Shown here: positions 7,489 through 12,751 of the stretch, piece by piece | Layout of the letters: each line of letters opens with the position of its first letter | Numbering within the stretch: position 1 is the stretch's first letter | Assembly: GCA_021814735.1 (NCBI GenBank) | Contig: JAKAHX010000021.1 | Coordinates: forward strand, 1-12,751 | Reading direction: 5' to 3' | Length of the DNA: 12,751 nt | DNA from: Chloroflexota bacterium | GTDB lineage: Bacteria; Chloroflexota; Limnocylindria; Limnocylindrales; CSP1-4 | Notes under the pieces: model-generated | Database searches by the model: none | What the model was told of the DNA's origin: nothing | What the model saw: only the letters and a program-made list of their open reading frames with translations | Position numbers and translations under genes: made by a program

Positions 7489-7920
7489 TCAGGCGAGCGG
7501 CTCGGGTCGCTGCGCCTGGTGCGGGTGCTCTGCCCCCGCGTACACCTTGAGCTTGCGGAGTTGCTGCGCGCCCAGGCGATTGCGCGGCAGCATCCCCTTC
7601 ACGGCGCGCCGGATCACTTCCTCTGGCCGCCGCTGGAGCAGCTCGCCGAGCGTCTCCTGGCGGAGCCCATGCGGATAGCCGCTGTGGCGCGTGTAGACCT
7701 TCGTCTCGCGCTTGTCGCGGGTCACCGCGACTCGCGCCGCGTTCACCACGATCACGTGGTCCCCGCTGTCGAGGTGCGTGGCGAACGTCGGCTTGTGCTT
7801 GCCCTCGAGGACGCGCGCCACGCGCGACGCCAGGCGGCCGAGCGTCTGGTCGGTTGCGTCGACCACGAACCAGTGGCGCTCGATCTCCTTCTCGCTAGGC
7901 GTATACGTCTTCGTCGTCAT
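7489..7920 (-). CDS. rplM: 50S ribosomal protein L13 (uL13)
   Basis: L13 is an early-assembly protein of the large subunit. The 143-residue product is of normal length. It shows [18 protein letters not shown] near the N-terminus and the signature region [21 protein letters not shown], ending [12 protein letters not shown]. The ATG at 7920-7918 has a clear GGAG about 8 nt upstream and gives the family N-terminus ([17 protein letters not shown]), so the 26-nt overlap with the end of truA appears real. It is translationally linked to truA upstream and rpsI downstream. Confidence 0.98.
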   Translation of the reverse strand: MTTKTYTPSEKEIERHWFVVDATDQTLGRLASRVARVLEGKHKPTFATHLDSGDHVIVVNAARVAVTRDKRETKVYTRHSGYPHGLRQETLGELLQRRPEEVIRRAVKGMLPRNRLGAQQLRKLKVYAGAEHPHQAQRPEPLA

Positions 7921-8668
7921 CCTTCTCCGTCCGTCGAGCCGGCCCGTCGTACACGACGCGCCGGAGGCACAGCCCCTGTGGCGGCGCCACCGCCCCGTGG
8001 AAGGCGCGGCCGCCGGACCCCAGGGCCCCGGCGATCTCGCTCCCGGCGATCTCCCCGCGTCCCACGCGGAGAAGCGCCGCCACGATGCTTCGCACCATCT
8101 GGCGCAGGAACGCGTCCGCGGCGACGTCGATCGTCACCTGGTGCCCGGTCCTGCGGATCCGGATCCAGTGGATGGTCCGGATCGGTTGTCGATCCGCCGC
8201 GCCGAAGGCCGAGAAATCGTGCCGGCCCACCAGGGCCGACGCGGCCTCGGACATCGCCGCGACGTCCAGCGGGGCCCGCACCCCGAGCGCAAAGCGCTCG
8301 CGAAGCGGGCTGCGCGGCCCGTTCCAGACGGTGTAGCGGTACTCCCGATACCGCGCCGCGTAGCGAGGATGGAAGCCGGGTGCCGCGCGGCGCACGCCGC
8401 GGACCCCGATGTCGGCCGGGAGGATCGCCGCGAGCGCCCGCTCGAGCTCTCCCGCCGGGAGCCGGCCGGGATAGGTGAACGCGATCACCTGACCCGCCGC
8501 GTGGACCCCGGCATCTGTCCGGCCGGCCGCCACCACGCGAACCCGGCGTCCGTCGCCGAGCCGCGAGAGGGCTGCCTCCAGCTCTCCCTGGACGGTTCGT
8601 CGGCCAGGCTGGACCTGGAACCCGGCGAACGCCGTCCCGTCGTATTCGACCCGTGCCCGATACCGCAC
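7895..8668 (-). CDS. truA: tRNA pseudouridine(38-40) synthase
   Basis: TruA converts uridines 38-40 of the tRNA anticodon arm to pseudouridine. From the GTG at 8668-8666 the product is 257 residues, begins [17 protein letters not shown] as family members do, and carries the catalytic Asp52 in [12 protein letters not shown] second conserved block is [10 protein letters not shown] (148-157). GAGG lies 8 nt before this GTG. An in-frame ATG at 8722-8720, with GAGG 5 nt upstream and just past the rplQ stop, would add 18 unconserved residues and cannot be excluded; an even earlier start overlapping rplQ is unlikely. The C-terminus ends in an acidic tail ([10 protein letters not shown]) whose coding overlaps the first 26 nt of rplM. 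Two hairpins lie between rplQ and the chosen start. Confidence 0.93.
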   Translation of the reverse strand: MRYRARVEYDGTAFAGFQVQPGRRTVQGELEAALSRLGDGRRVRVVAAGRTDAGVHAAGQVIAFTYPGRLPAGELERALAAILPADIGVRGVRRAAPGFHPRYAARYREYRYTVWNGPRSPLRERFALGVRAPLDVAAMSEAASALVGRHDFSAFGAADRQPIRTIHWIRIRRTGHQVTIDVAADAFLRQMVRSIVAALLRVGRGEIAGSEIAGALGSGGRAFHGAVAPPQGLCLRRVVYDGPARRTEKDDDEDVYA

Positions 8669-8672
8669 GGTG

Positions 8673-8688
8673 CCGCCCTCTCGGGCGG
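8673..8688 (-). promoter_or_regulatory. GAGA-tetraloop hairpin over the truA ribosome site
   Basis: The minus strand reads CCGCCC-GAGA-GGGCGG, a perfect 6-bp stem with a GNRA tetraloop. It ends 4 nt before the GTG proposed as the truA start. The Shine-Dalgarno-like GAGG lies in the loop and 3' arm, so folding would hide it. If truA starts at the ATG at 8722 the hairpin is within coding sequence. Confidence 0.45.
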
Positions 8689-8694
8689 ACCTCG

Positions 8695-8714
8695 GACCGG
8701 CCTCGCGGCCGGTC
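8695..8714 (-). promoter_or_regulatory. GCGA-tetraloop hairpin between rplQ and truA
   Basis: The minus strand reads GACCGGCC-GCGA-GGCCGGTC, a perfect 8-bp stem closed by a GNRA tetraloop, 6 nt upstream of the second hairpin. No T-run follows, so it resembles a pause, processing or stabilising element more than a standard terminator. Its role is unknown. Confidence 0.45.
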
Positions 8715-8729
8715 TGCCTCATCGGCGCC

Positions 8730-9083
8730 TCAGACGAGCTCGATCTGGACGATGGGCGCCGCATCGCCGGCCCGCTGGCCGAGCCGGACGATGCGCGTGA
8801 AGCCCGAGGTCCGGTCGGCGTACTTCGGCGCGATCTCGTTGAAGAGCTTGTCGATCACCAGCGGCTCGTCCGGGAGCTGCGCGATCACGCGACGCCGCGC
8901 GTCGAGCGAGCCCTCGCGAGCCAGCGAGATCACGCGGTCGACCTGGCCGCGGATCTCCTTTGCCTTCGCCTCCGTGGTCTGCACCTGCTCGTAACGGAGC
9001 ACGGACACCACGAGGTTGCGATAGAGCGCCAGCCGCGGCCCCTGCTTGCGGCCGAGCTTGCGACCGTCGATGCGGTGTGCCAC
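8730..9083 (-). CDS. rplQ: 50S ribosomal protein L17 (bL17)
   Basis: L17 lies near the peptide exit tunnel on the large subunit. The 117-residue product opens AHRIDGRKLGRKQGPRLALYRNL, the conserved L17 N-terminus, and continues TTEAKAKEIRGQVDRVISLA. The start is a GTG at 9083-9081, only 3 nt past the rpoA stop. Its ribosome site, GGAGG, lies inside the last codons of rpoA, so translation is probably coupled to rpoA. The rpoA-rplQ pair is conserved in nearly all bacteria. Confidence 0.97.
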   Translation of the reverse strand: MAHRIDGRKLGRKQGPRLALYRNLVVSVLRYEQVQTTEAKAKEIRGQVDRVISLAREGSLDARRRVIAQLPDEPLVIDKLFNEIAPKYADRTSGFTRIVRLGQRAGDAAPIVQIELV

Positions 9084-9086
9084 GGG

Positions 9087-10130
9087 TCAGGCCTCCGTGT
9101 CGGACGGCGCGAGCTCCTCGCCGTCGTCGGTCTCGAGTTCGTCGAGGGACTCCTCGTCGTCGGGCAGCTCGTCGTCTCCGCCGCTCGCCTCGCCGTCCCC
9201 GGGCAGCGTGAAGCCGCGCATGCGGAGCCGCTCCTTCATCTCGTCGAGCGACTTCTTGCCGAAGTTGCGCATGCGGAGGAGATCGTCGTCGGAAAGCTGC
9301 AGGAGCTGGGCCACCTTGACGATGTTGTTCCGCTTCAGCGAGTTGTAGGCCCGCATCGGCAGGTCGAGCTCCTCGATGGGCATCTCCAGCATGTTGGCCG
9401 GCAGGAGCGGGCCGGGCGTCCCGGCGGCGGTGCCGGTCCCGACCTGCTTGCCGGTGGAGGTGAACAGGCTGAAGTGGCGCACCAGGATGTCCGCGGCGCG
9501 GGAGAGCGCTTCTTCCGGCGAGATGGATCCGTCCGTCTCGATCTCGATGGTGAGCTTGTCGTAGTTGGTGACCTGGCCCACCCGAACGGGATCCACCGTG
9601 TAGTTGACCTTCCGCACGGGCGAGAAGATCGCGTCCACCGGGATCACGCCGATCGGCAGGGGCTCGGTGCGCTCCGCGCCCAGGTACCCGATCCCGCTCT
9701 CGACGGTGAGGTCCATCTCGACGGTCACGTCGCCGGAGTCGAGCGTCATGAGGTGGAGTTCCGGGTTGATGATCTCCACCTCCGCGGACGGCGCGATGTC
9801 CGCCGCGGTGACCTCGCCGGCCCCGGACTTCACCAGCTTGAGCTGGACAGGGTGGTCGGTCGCGTACGACTTGAGCCGCAGCTTCTTGACGTTGAGGACG
9901 ATCTGGGTGACGTCCTCCTTGACGCCGGGGATCGTGCTGAACTCGTGGTAGACGTCGCGGATCTGGATCGCCGTGACCGCGGCGCCCTCCAGCGAGGAGA
10001 GGAGCACGCGGCGCAGCGCGTTGCCCAGGGTCACGCCGTAGCCGGCCGGCAGCGGCCCCGCCTCGAACTTGGCGTACGACGACCCCAGCTGCTCGATCGA
10101 CTCGATCTGGGGGGTCTCCAGTTGCATCAT
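9087..10130 (-). CDS. rpoA: DNA-directed RNA polymerase subunit alpha
   Basis: The alpha subunit dimerises to nucleate RNA polymerase assembly and contacts promoter DNA and activators. The 347-residue product has the dimerisation/assembly domain at about 1-230, including GYGVTLGNALRRVLLSSLEG (30-49), and a C-terminal domain at about 248-310. In that domain Arg260 and Asn263, within DLPMRAYNSLKRNN, match the UP-element-contacting residues of E. coli alpha (Arg265, Asn268), followed by FGKKSLDEMKERL (290-302). After it comes an unusual 36-residue tail (312-347) in which 18 residues are Asp or Glu. Two ATGs stand together at the start (10130-10125); a weak AGG overlaps the rpsD stop 10 nt upstream. 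Confidence 0.98.
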   Translation of the reverse strand: MMQLETPQIESIEQLGSSYAKFEAGPLPAGYGVTLGNALRRVLLSSLEGAAVTAIQIRDVYHEFSTIPGVKEDVTQIVLNVKKLRLKSYATDHPVQLKLVKSGAGEVTAADIAPSAEVEIINPELHLMTLDSGDVTVEMDLTVESGIGYLGAERTEPLPIGVIPVDAIFSPVRKVNYTVDPVRVGQVTNYDKLTIEIETDGSISPEEALSRAADILVRHFSLFTSTGKQVGTGTAAGTPGPLLPANMLEMPIEELDLPMRAYNSLKRNNIVKVAQLLQLSDDDLLRMRNFGKKSLDEMKERLRMRGFTLPGDGEASGGDDELPDDEESLDELETDDGEELAPSDTEA

Positions 10131-10140
10131 GGACGGCGAC

Positions 10141-10767
10141 CTACCTCGAGTAGTACTCGACCACGAGCTGCTCGTTGAGCTCGAGCGGCATCTGGTCGCG
10201 GCGCGGCAGGGCGGTCACGGTGCCGCTCAGCCGCTCGGGATCCACGGTCACCCACTCCGGCCGGACCGCGGCGCCCATCTGGGCGCGCGCGTTCTTGAAC
10301 GGGTCCAGCGATCGACTTCCCTCGCGCACCTCCACCCGGTCGCCGGGCCGGACCTGGTACGAGGAGATGTCCGTCGGGACGCCGTTGACGGAAAAGTGCC
10401 CGTGATTGACGAGCTGGCGGGCCATCGGCCGGCTGTTGGCGAAGCCCATCCGGTAGACGACGTTGTCGAGCCGCAGCTCGAGCAGTCGCAGCAGGTTCTC
10501 GCCGGTCACACCGGGGCGGGAGCGCGCGACTACGAAGTATTCCTTGAACTGGCGCTCCATCACCGAGTAGACCCTGCGGAACTTCTGCTTCTCCCGCAGG
10601 TGCGTGCCAAAGTCCGACATCTTGCGACGCCGGATGCCGTGCTGGCCGGGAGGGCTCGGTCGGCGCTCGACGGCGCACTTCTTCGTGTAGCAGCGTGCGC
10701 CCTTCAGGAAGAGCTTCGCACCCTCGCGGCGGCAGAGCCGGCAGACGGGATCGTGGTAACGGGCCAT
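10141..10767 (-). CDS. rpsD: 30S ribosomal protein S4 (uS4), zinc-binding type
   Basis: S4 starts assembly of the 30S body by binding 16S rRNA and helps control decoding accuracy. The 208-residue product keeps all four zinc cysteines near the N-terminus (Cys9, Cys12, Cys26, Cys31), as in Thermus S4, followed by ERRPSPPGQHG. An S4 RNA-binding domain lies at about 98-160 (RLDNVVYRMGFANSRPMARQ, NHGHFSVNG). The ATG at 10767 has AGGAG upstream in the 16-nt gap after rpsK. In several bacteria S4 represses translation of this same operon; no known S4-target structure is obvious here. Confidence 0.98.
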   Translation of the reverse strand: MARYHDPVCRLCRREGAKLFLKGARCYTKKCAVERRPSPPGQHGIRRRKMSDFGTHLREKQKFRRVYSVMERQFKEYFVVARSRPGVTGENLLRLLELRLDNVVYRMGFANSRPMARQLVNHGHFSVNGVPTDISSYQVRPGDRVEVREGSRSLDPFKNARAQMGAAVRPEWVTVDPERLSGTVTALPRRDQMPLELNEQLVVEYYSR

Positions 10768-10783
10768 CGGATCGCGCTCCTGC

Positions 10784-11179
10784 TCAGACGCGGCGCCGCT
10801 TGGGGGGGCGGCACCCGTTGTGCGGGATGGGGGTCACGTCGGTGATCGCGGTGACCTCCAGCCCGGCAGCCTGGAGCGAGCGGATCGCCTGCTCGCGGCC
10901 CGCGCCGGGGCCCTTGACAAAGACCTCGACCTGGCGCATGCCGTGCTCCATGGCGCGCCGCGCCGCGCCGTCGGCGCTCAGCGCGGCGGCATACGGGGTG
11001 CTCTTGCGGGAGCCCTTGAACCCCGCCAGGCCTGCACTCCCCCACGCCACCGTCGCGCCCGACGGGTCGGTGATCGTGACGATGGTGTTGTTGAAGGATG
11101 CCTGGATGTGCGCGTGCCCCATCGGCACGTTCTTACGTTCGCGCCGTCGGGTCTTCGTGGCGCGCTTGCGATCCGCCAT
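10784..11179 (-). CDS. rpsK: 30S ribosomal protein S11 (uS11)
   Basis: S11 lies on the platform of the small subunit near the mRNA exit and the 3' end of 16S rRNA. The 131-residue product has a basic N-terminus ([14 protein letters not shown]), [18 protein letters not shown], and the family signature [20 protein letters not shown] before the usual basic ending PPKRRRV. The ATG at 11179 lies 21 nt past rpsM, with CAGGAG in the gap. Confidence 0.98.
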   Translation of the reverse strand: MADRKRATKTRRRERKNVPMGHAHIQASFNNTIVTITDPSGATVAWGSAGLAGFKGSRKSTPYAAALSADGAARRAMEHGMRQVEVFVKGPGAGREQAIRSLQAAGLEVTAITDVTPIPHNGCRPPKRRRV

Positions 11180-11200
11180 GCGTGGGTCTGCCTGCTCCTG

Positions 11201-11572
11201 CTACTTCTTGCGGCGGACGCCGACGGTCTTCTTGGGGCCGCGGCGCTGGCGCGCATTGGTCTTGGTCCGCTGGCCGCGTACCGGGAGGTTGCGGCGATGC
11301 CGCAGGCCACGGTACGAGCCGATCTCCTGGAGACGCTTGATGTTGAGCGCGACCTCCCGACGGAGATCGCCCTCCACCTTGTAGCGCCGGTCGATGATGT
11401 CGCGGAGCCGGTTCACCTGCTCCTCGGTCAGATCCCGCACCCGCGTGTCGGGATTGACGTTCGCCTGGGTCAGGATGGTCTGGCTGGTGGGCAGCCCGAT
11501 GCCGAAGATGTAGGTGAGGGCCACCTCGACGCGCTTCTCGCGCGGAAGGTCGACGCCGGAGATGCGTGCCAT
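11201..11572 (-). CDS. rpsM: 30S ribosomal protein S13 (uS13)
   Basis: S13 sits in the head of the small subunit, bridging to the large subunit and contacting P-site tRNA. The 123-residue product opens [20 protein letters not shown], has the signature [20 protein letters not shown] and ends in the lysine/arginine-rich tail that reaches tRNA. The ATG at 11572 is 7 nt past rpmJ. Its ribosome site AGGAG shares bases with the rpmJ TAG stop, so the genes are probably translated in coupled fashion. Confidence 0.98.
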   Translation of the reverse strand: MARISGVDLPREKRVEVALTYIFGIGLPTSQTILTQANVNPDTRVRDLTEEQVNRLRDIIDRRYKVEGDLRREVALNIKRLQEIGSYRGLRHRRNLPVRGQRTKTNARQRRGPKKTVGVRRKK

Positions 11573-11579
11573 GCTGCTC

Positions 11580-11693
11580 CTAACCCTGGCGCTGCTTGTG
11601 CTTGGGGTTGCTGCAGAGGACCATCACCGTGCCGTGCCGGCGGATGACCTTGCAGCGCTCGCAGCGCGTCTTGACGGACGCTCGGACCTTCAC
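11580..11693 (-). CDS. rpmJ: 50S ribosomal protein L36 (bL36), zinc-binding type
   Basis: L36 is a tiny late-assembly protein of the large subunit. The GTG at 11693-11691 opens a 37-codon frame ending TAG at 11582-11580. It reads [20 protein letters not shown] and onward, with the zinc ligands Cys11, Cys14, Cys27 and His32 in place, so this is the C+ form. It is easily missed because of its size and GTG start. It lies 15 nt after infA and 7 nt before rpsM, its usual position in bacteria. A modest purine-rich stretch (AAGGGA) precedes the GTG. Confidence 0.97.
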   Translation of the reverse strand: MKVRASVKTRCERCKVIRRHGTVMVLCSNPKHKQRQG

Positions 11694-11708
11694 GGTTCCC
11701 TTACCTGC

Positions 11709-11927
11709 CTACTTCAATCGATACGTGATGCGCCCGCGCGAGAGGTCGTACGGCGACAGCTCCACGCGGACCCGGTCGCCCGGGAGGATGCGGATGAAGT
11801 TCATCCGCAGCTTGCCGCTGATGTGGGCGAGGACGCGATGCCCGTTCTCGAGCTCGACAGCGAACATCGTGTTGGGCAGCGGCTCGATGACCGTTCCCTC
11901 CACCTCGATGGCGTCCTTCTTAGCCAC
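11709..11927 (-). CDS. infA: Translation initiation factor IF-1
   Basis: IF-1 occupies the A site of the 30S subunit during initiation and assists IF-2 and IF-3. The 72-residue product is one OB fold with the family sequence [37 protein letters not shown] and [14 protein letters not shown]; the length is standard. The start is the GTG at 11927-11925, because the frame is closed by a stop 12 nt upstream and the MAKKD N-terminus fits. The best purine-rich site, GAGGGG, lies about 14 nt from the GTG, further than usual. A tiny overlapping ORF and a candidate promoter lie upstream. Confidence 0.97.
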   Translation of the reverse strand: MAKKDAIEVEGTVIEPLPNTMFAVELENGHRVLAHISGKLRMNFIRILPGDRVRVELSPYDLSRGRITYRLK

Positions 11928-11953
11928 AGGCGACCGTCATACCCCTCGTGAGT

Positions 11954-11979
11954 CTCATCGGCGCGCACCCCGTCATGAG
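11954..11979 (-). promoter_or_regulatory. Hairpin in the infA leader
   Basis: On the minus strand CTCAT (11979-11975) pairs with ATGAG (11958-11954), with an inner CGG/CCG extension after a 2-nt bulge and an 8-nt loop. It sits between the map stop and infA, downstream of the proposed promoter. It could be a leader structure or a weak terminator for map; no T-run follows. Confidence 0.25.
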
Positions 11980-11999
11980 GACGCGGCACACGAACGGTG

Positions 12000-12029
12000 A
12001 GTGTATCAGACGCCGGCCTCCAACGACAA
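12000..12029 (-). promoter_or_regulatory. Candidate extended -10 promoter for infA-rpmJ-rpsM and onward
   Basis: On the minus strand TGATACACT places TACACT (12005-12000) behind a TGN motif formed by the map stop codon. A -35-like TTGTCG (12029-12024, 4 of 6 consensus bases) lies 18 nt upstream, inside the end of map. The predicted start near 11991-11995 gives a leader of about 65 nt before infA. Its -10 hexamer is identical to that proposed for cdaA. Confidence 0.4.
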
Positions 12030-12751
12030 ACGCCCCTCGCGACCGTTCACCGTCAGGATCTCGGGCCCCTCCGGCAGGATCGCTATGGTGTGTTCCCAGT
12101 GCGCCGCCAGGCTTCCGTCGGCGGTGACCACGGTCCAGCCATCGGCCCGCACACGGACCTCCGGACCGCCCAACGTGAACATCGGCTCGATGGCCAGGCA
12201 GATGCCCGGCTCGAGCCGGCGGCCTCGCCCATTGCCGCGGTAGTTCGGCACGAACGGCTCCTCGTGCATCTCGGAGCCGATGCCGTGCCCGCCGTACTCG
12301 CGCAGCACGCCGTAGCCGTGCTCCAGGGCCACCGCCTCCACCGCTGCCGAGATGTCCCCGATCGTGTTGCCGGGCCGGGCGGCCGCGATCCCCGCGAACA
12401 GGCTGCGGCGGGTCTCGGCCACCAGCAGGTGCACCTCGTCGGGGGCGTCCCCCACCACGAACGTCCGGGCGGCGTCACCGTGCCAGCCCTCGATGATCGC
12501 GCCGGCGTCGATCGACACCACCTGGCCGGACTCGATCCGGCGTCGGCCCGGGATGCCGTGCACCACCTCGTCATCGATGGACACGCAGATGGAGTGCCGG
12601 TACGGCCCCCCTGCCCCGGGCACCCCGATGAACGAGGGGATCCCGCCGCTGCGCCGGATCAGCTCCTCGGCGATCCGGTCCAGCTCGAGCGTGGTGATCC
12701 CGGGCGCGATGGCATCGCCGACGCGGTCGAGCACGTCGGCCACCAGCCGAC
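12006..12751 (-). CDS. map: Methionine aminopeptidase type I, 3' portion (start beyond right edge)
   Basis: MetAP removes the N-terminal methionine from new proteins. 248 codons are visible and the frame is open to the window edge: a GTG at 12743 lies inside the family's RLVADVL helix, so the real start is outside. Counting that valine as residue 1, the metal ligands are all present: Asp79 (SIDAG), Asp90 (GDAART), His153 (GGHGIGSEMHEEP), Glu186 (AIEPMFTLGG) and Glu217 (WEHTIAI), with substrate His62 in DEVVHGIPG. Between PSF and SIC this protein has about four residues more than E. coli MetAP (GVPGAGGPYRH). Position directly before infA is common in ribosomal clusters. The stop is 78 nt before infA. 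Confidence 0.96.
   Translation of the reverse strand, partial: RLVADVLDRVGDAIAPGITTLELDRIAEELIRRSGGIPSFIGVPGAGGPYRHSICVSIDDEVVHGIPGRRRIESGQVVSIDAGAIIEGWHGDAARTFVVGDAPDEVHLLVAETRRSLFAGIAAARPGNTIGDISAAVEAVALEHGYGVLREYGGHGIGSEMHEEPFVPNYRGNGRGRRLEPGICLAIEPMFTLGGPEVRVRADGWTVVTADGSLAAHWEHTIAILPEGPEILTVNGREGRLSLEAGV

Noticed and set aside
5594..7678. 694-codon plus-strand open frame, Ala/Ser/Arg-rich
   Set aside because: It spans three unrelated minus-strand genes, and its composition simply mirrors the TPR-gene linker and ribosomal genes.
8669..8764. truA start at 8764, overlapping rplQ by 35 nt
   Set aside because: The added Arg/Ser-rich residues match nothing in the family, and two better-placed starts with ribosome sites lie downstream.
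8670..10178. 502-codon open frame on the plus strand, antisense to rpoA and rplQ
   Set aside because: Its frame is kept open by GC-rich codon bias of the real genes opposite. The translation is a His/Arg/Asp/Val-rich low-information sequence with no domain, and the minus strand holds unmistakable rpoA and rplQ.

Overview
The window is a compact, very GC-rich bacterial segment in which every credible gene lies on the minus strand, so it reads from the right edge to the left. It looks like core chromosome. There is no mobile element, tRNA, rRNA or CRISPR array, and no gene-free stretch longer than about 110 bases. Both end genes are cut by the window edge: map on the right and acpS on the left. 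I see no broken gene between them.

The right part (about 7070-12751) is the end of the large ribosomal-protein/RNA polymerase cluster, in transcription order map, infA, rpmJ, rpsM, rpsK, rpsD, rpoA, rplQ, truA, rplM, rpsI. Gaps are mostly 3-21 nt, and truA overlaps rplM by 26 nt. infA, rpmJ, rplQ and probably truA start with GTG; rpmJ encodes only 37 residues. L36 and S4 both keep their zinc-type cysteines. A likely promoter lies between map and infA. A strong hairpin follows rpsI and probably ends or attenuates the ribosomal transcript. Two back-to-back hairpins with GNRA tetraloops lie between rplQ and truA.

The middle (5620-6963) encodes an unrecognised TPR-repeat protein whose two helical parts are joined by a long Ala/Pro/Glu linker built from small tandem DNA repeats.

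The left part (1-5524) is cdaA, cdaR (ybbR type), glmM, glmS and the first 40 codons of acpS. GlmS makes glucosamine-6-phosphate and GlmM converts it to glucosamine-1-phosphate, feeding UDP-GlcNAc and the cell wall. CdaA makes the second messenger c-di-AMP at the membrane, CdaR is its extracytoplasmic partner, and in studied Bacillota GlmM also binds and restrains CdaA. A candidate extended -10 promoter sits only a few bases before cdaA, suggesting a leaderless or nearly leaderless mRNA.

Organism: the GC-rich bias, CdaA rather than DisA, and protein sequences that look neither typically actinobacterial nor proteobacterial suggest a high-GC, probably Gram-positive-like or monoderm lineage. A Chloroflexota lineage is my best guess (inference only, perhaps 50%). 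The gene order combines an actinobacterial-like run (rplQ-truA-rplM-rpsI ... glmM-glmS-acpS) with the Bacillota-like cdaA-cdaR-glmM-glmS module. The content is mainly housekeeping, and I did not find a clearly new system. The best leads are the TPR gene beside the c-di-AMP module, the cdaA promoter and the truA leader hairpins.
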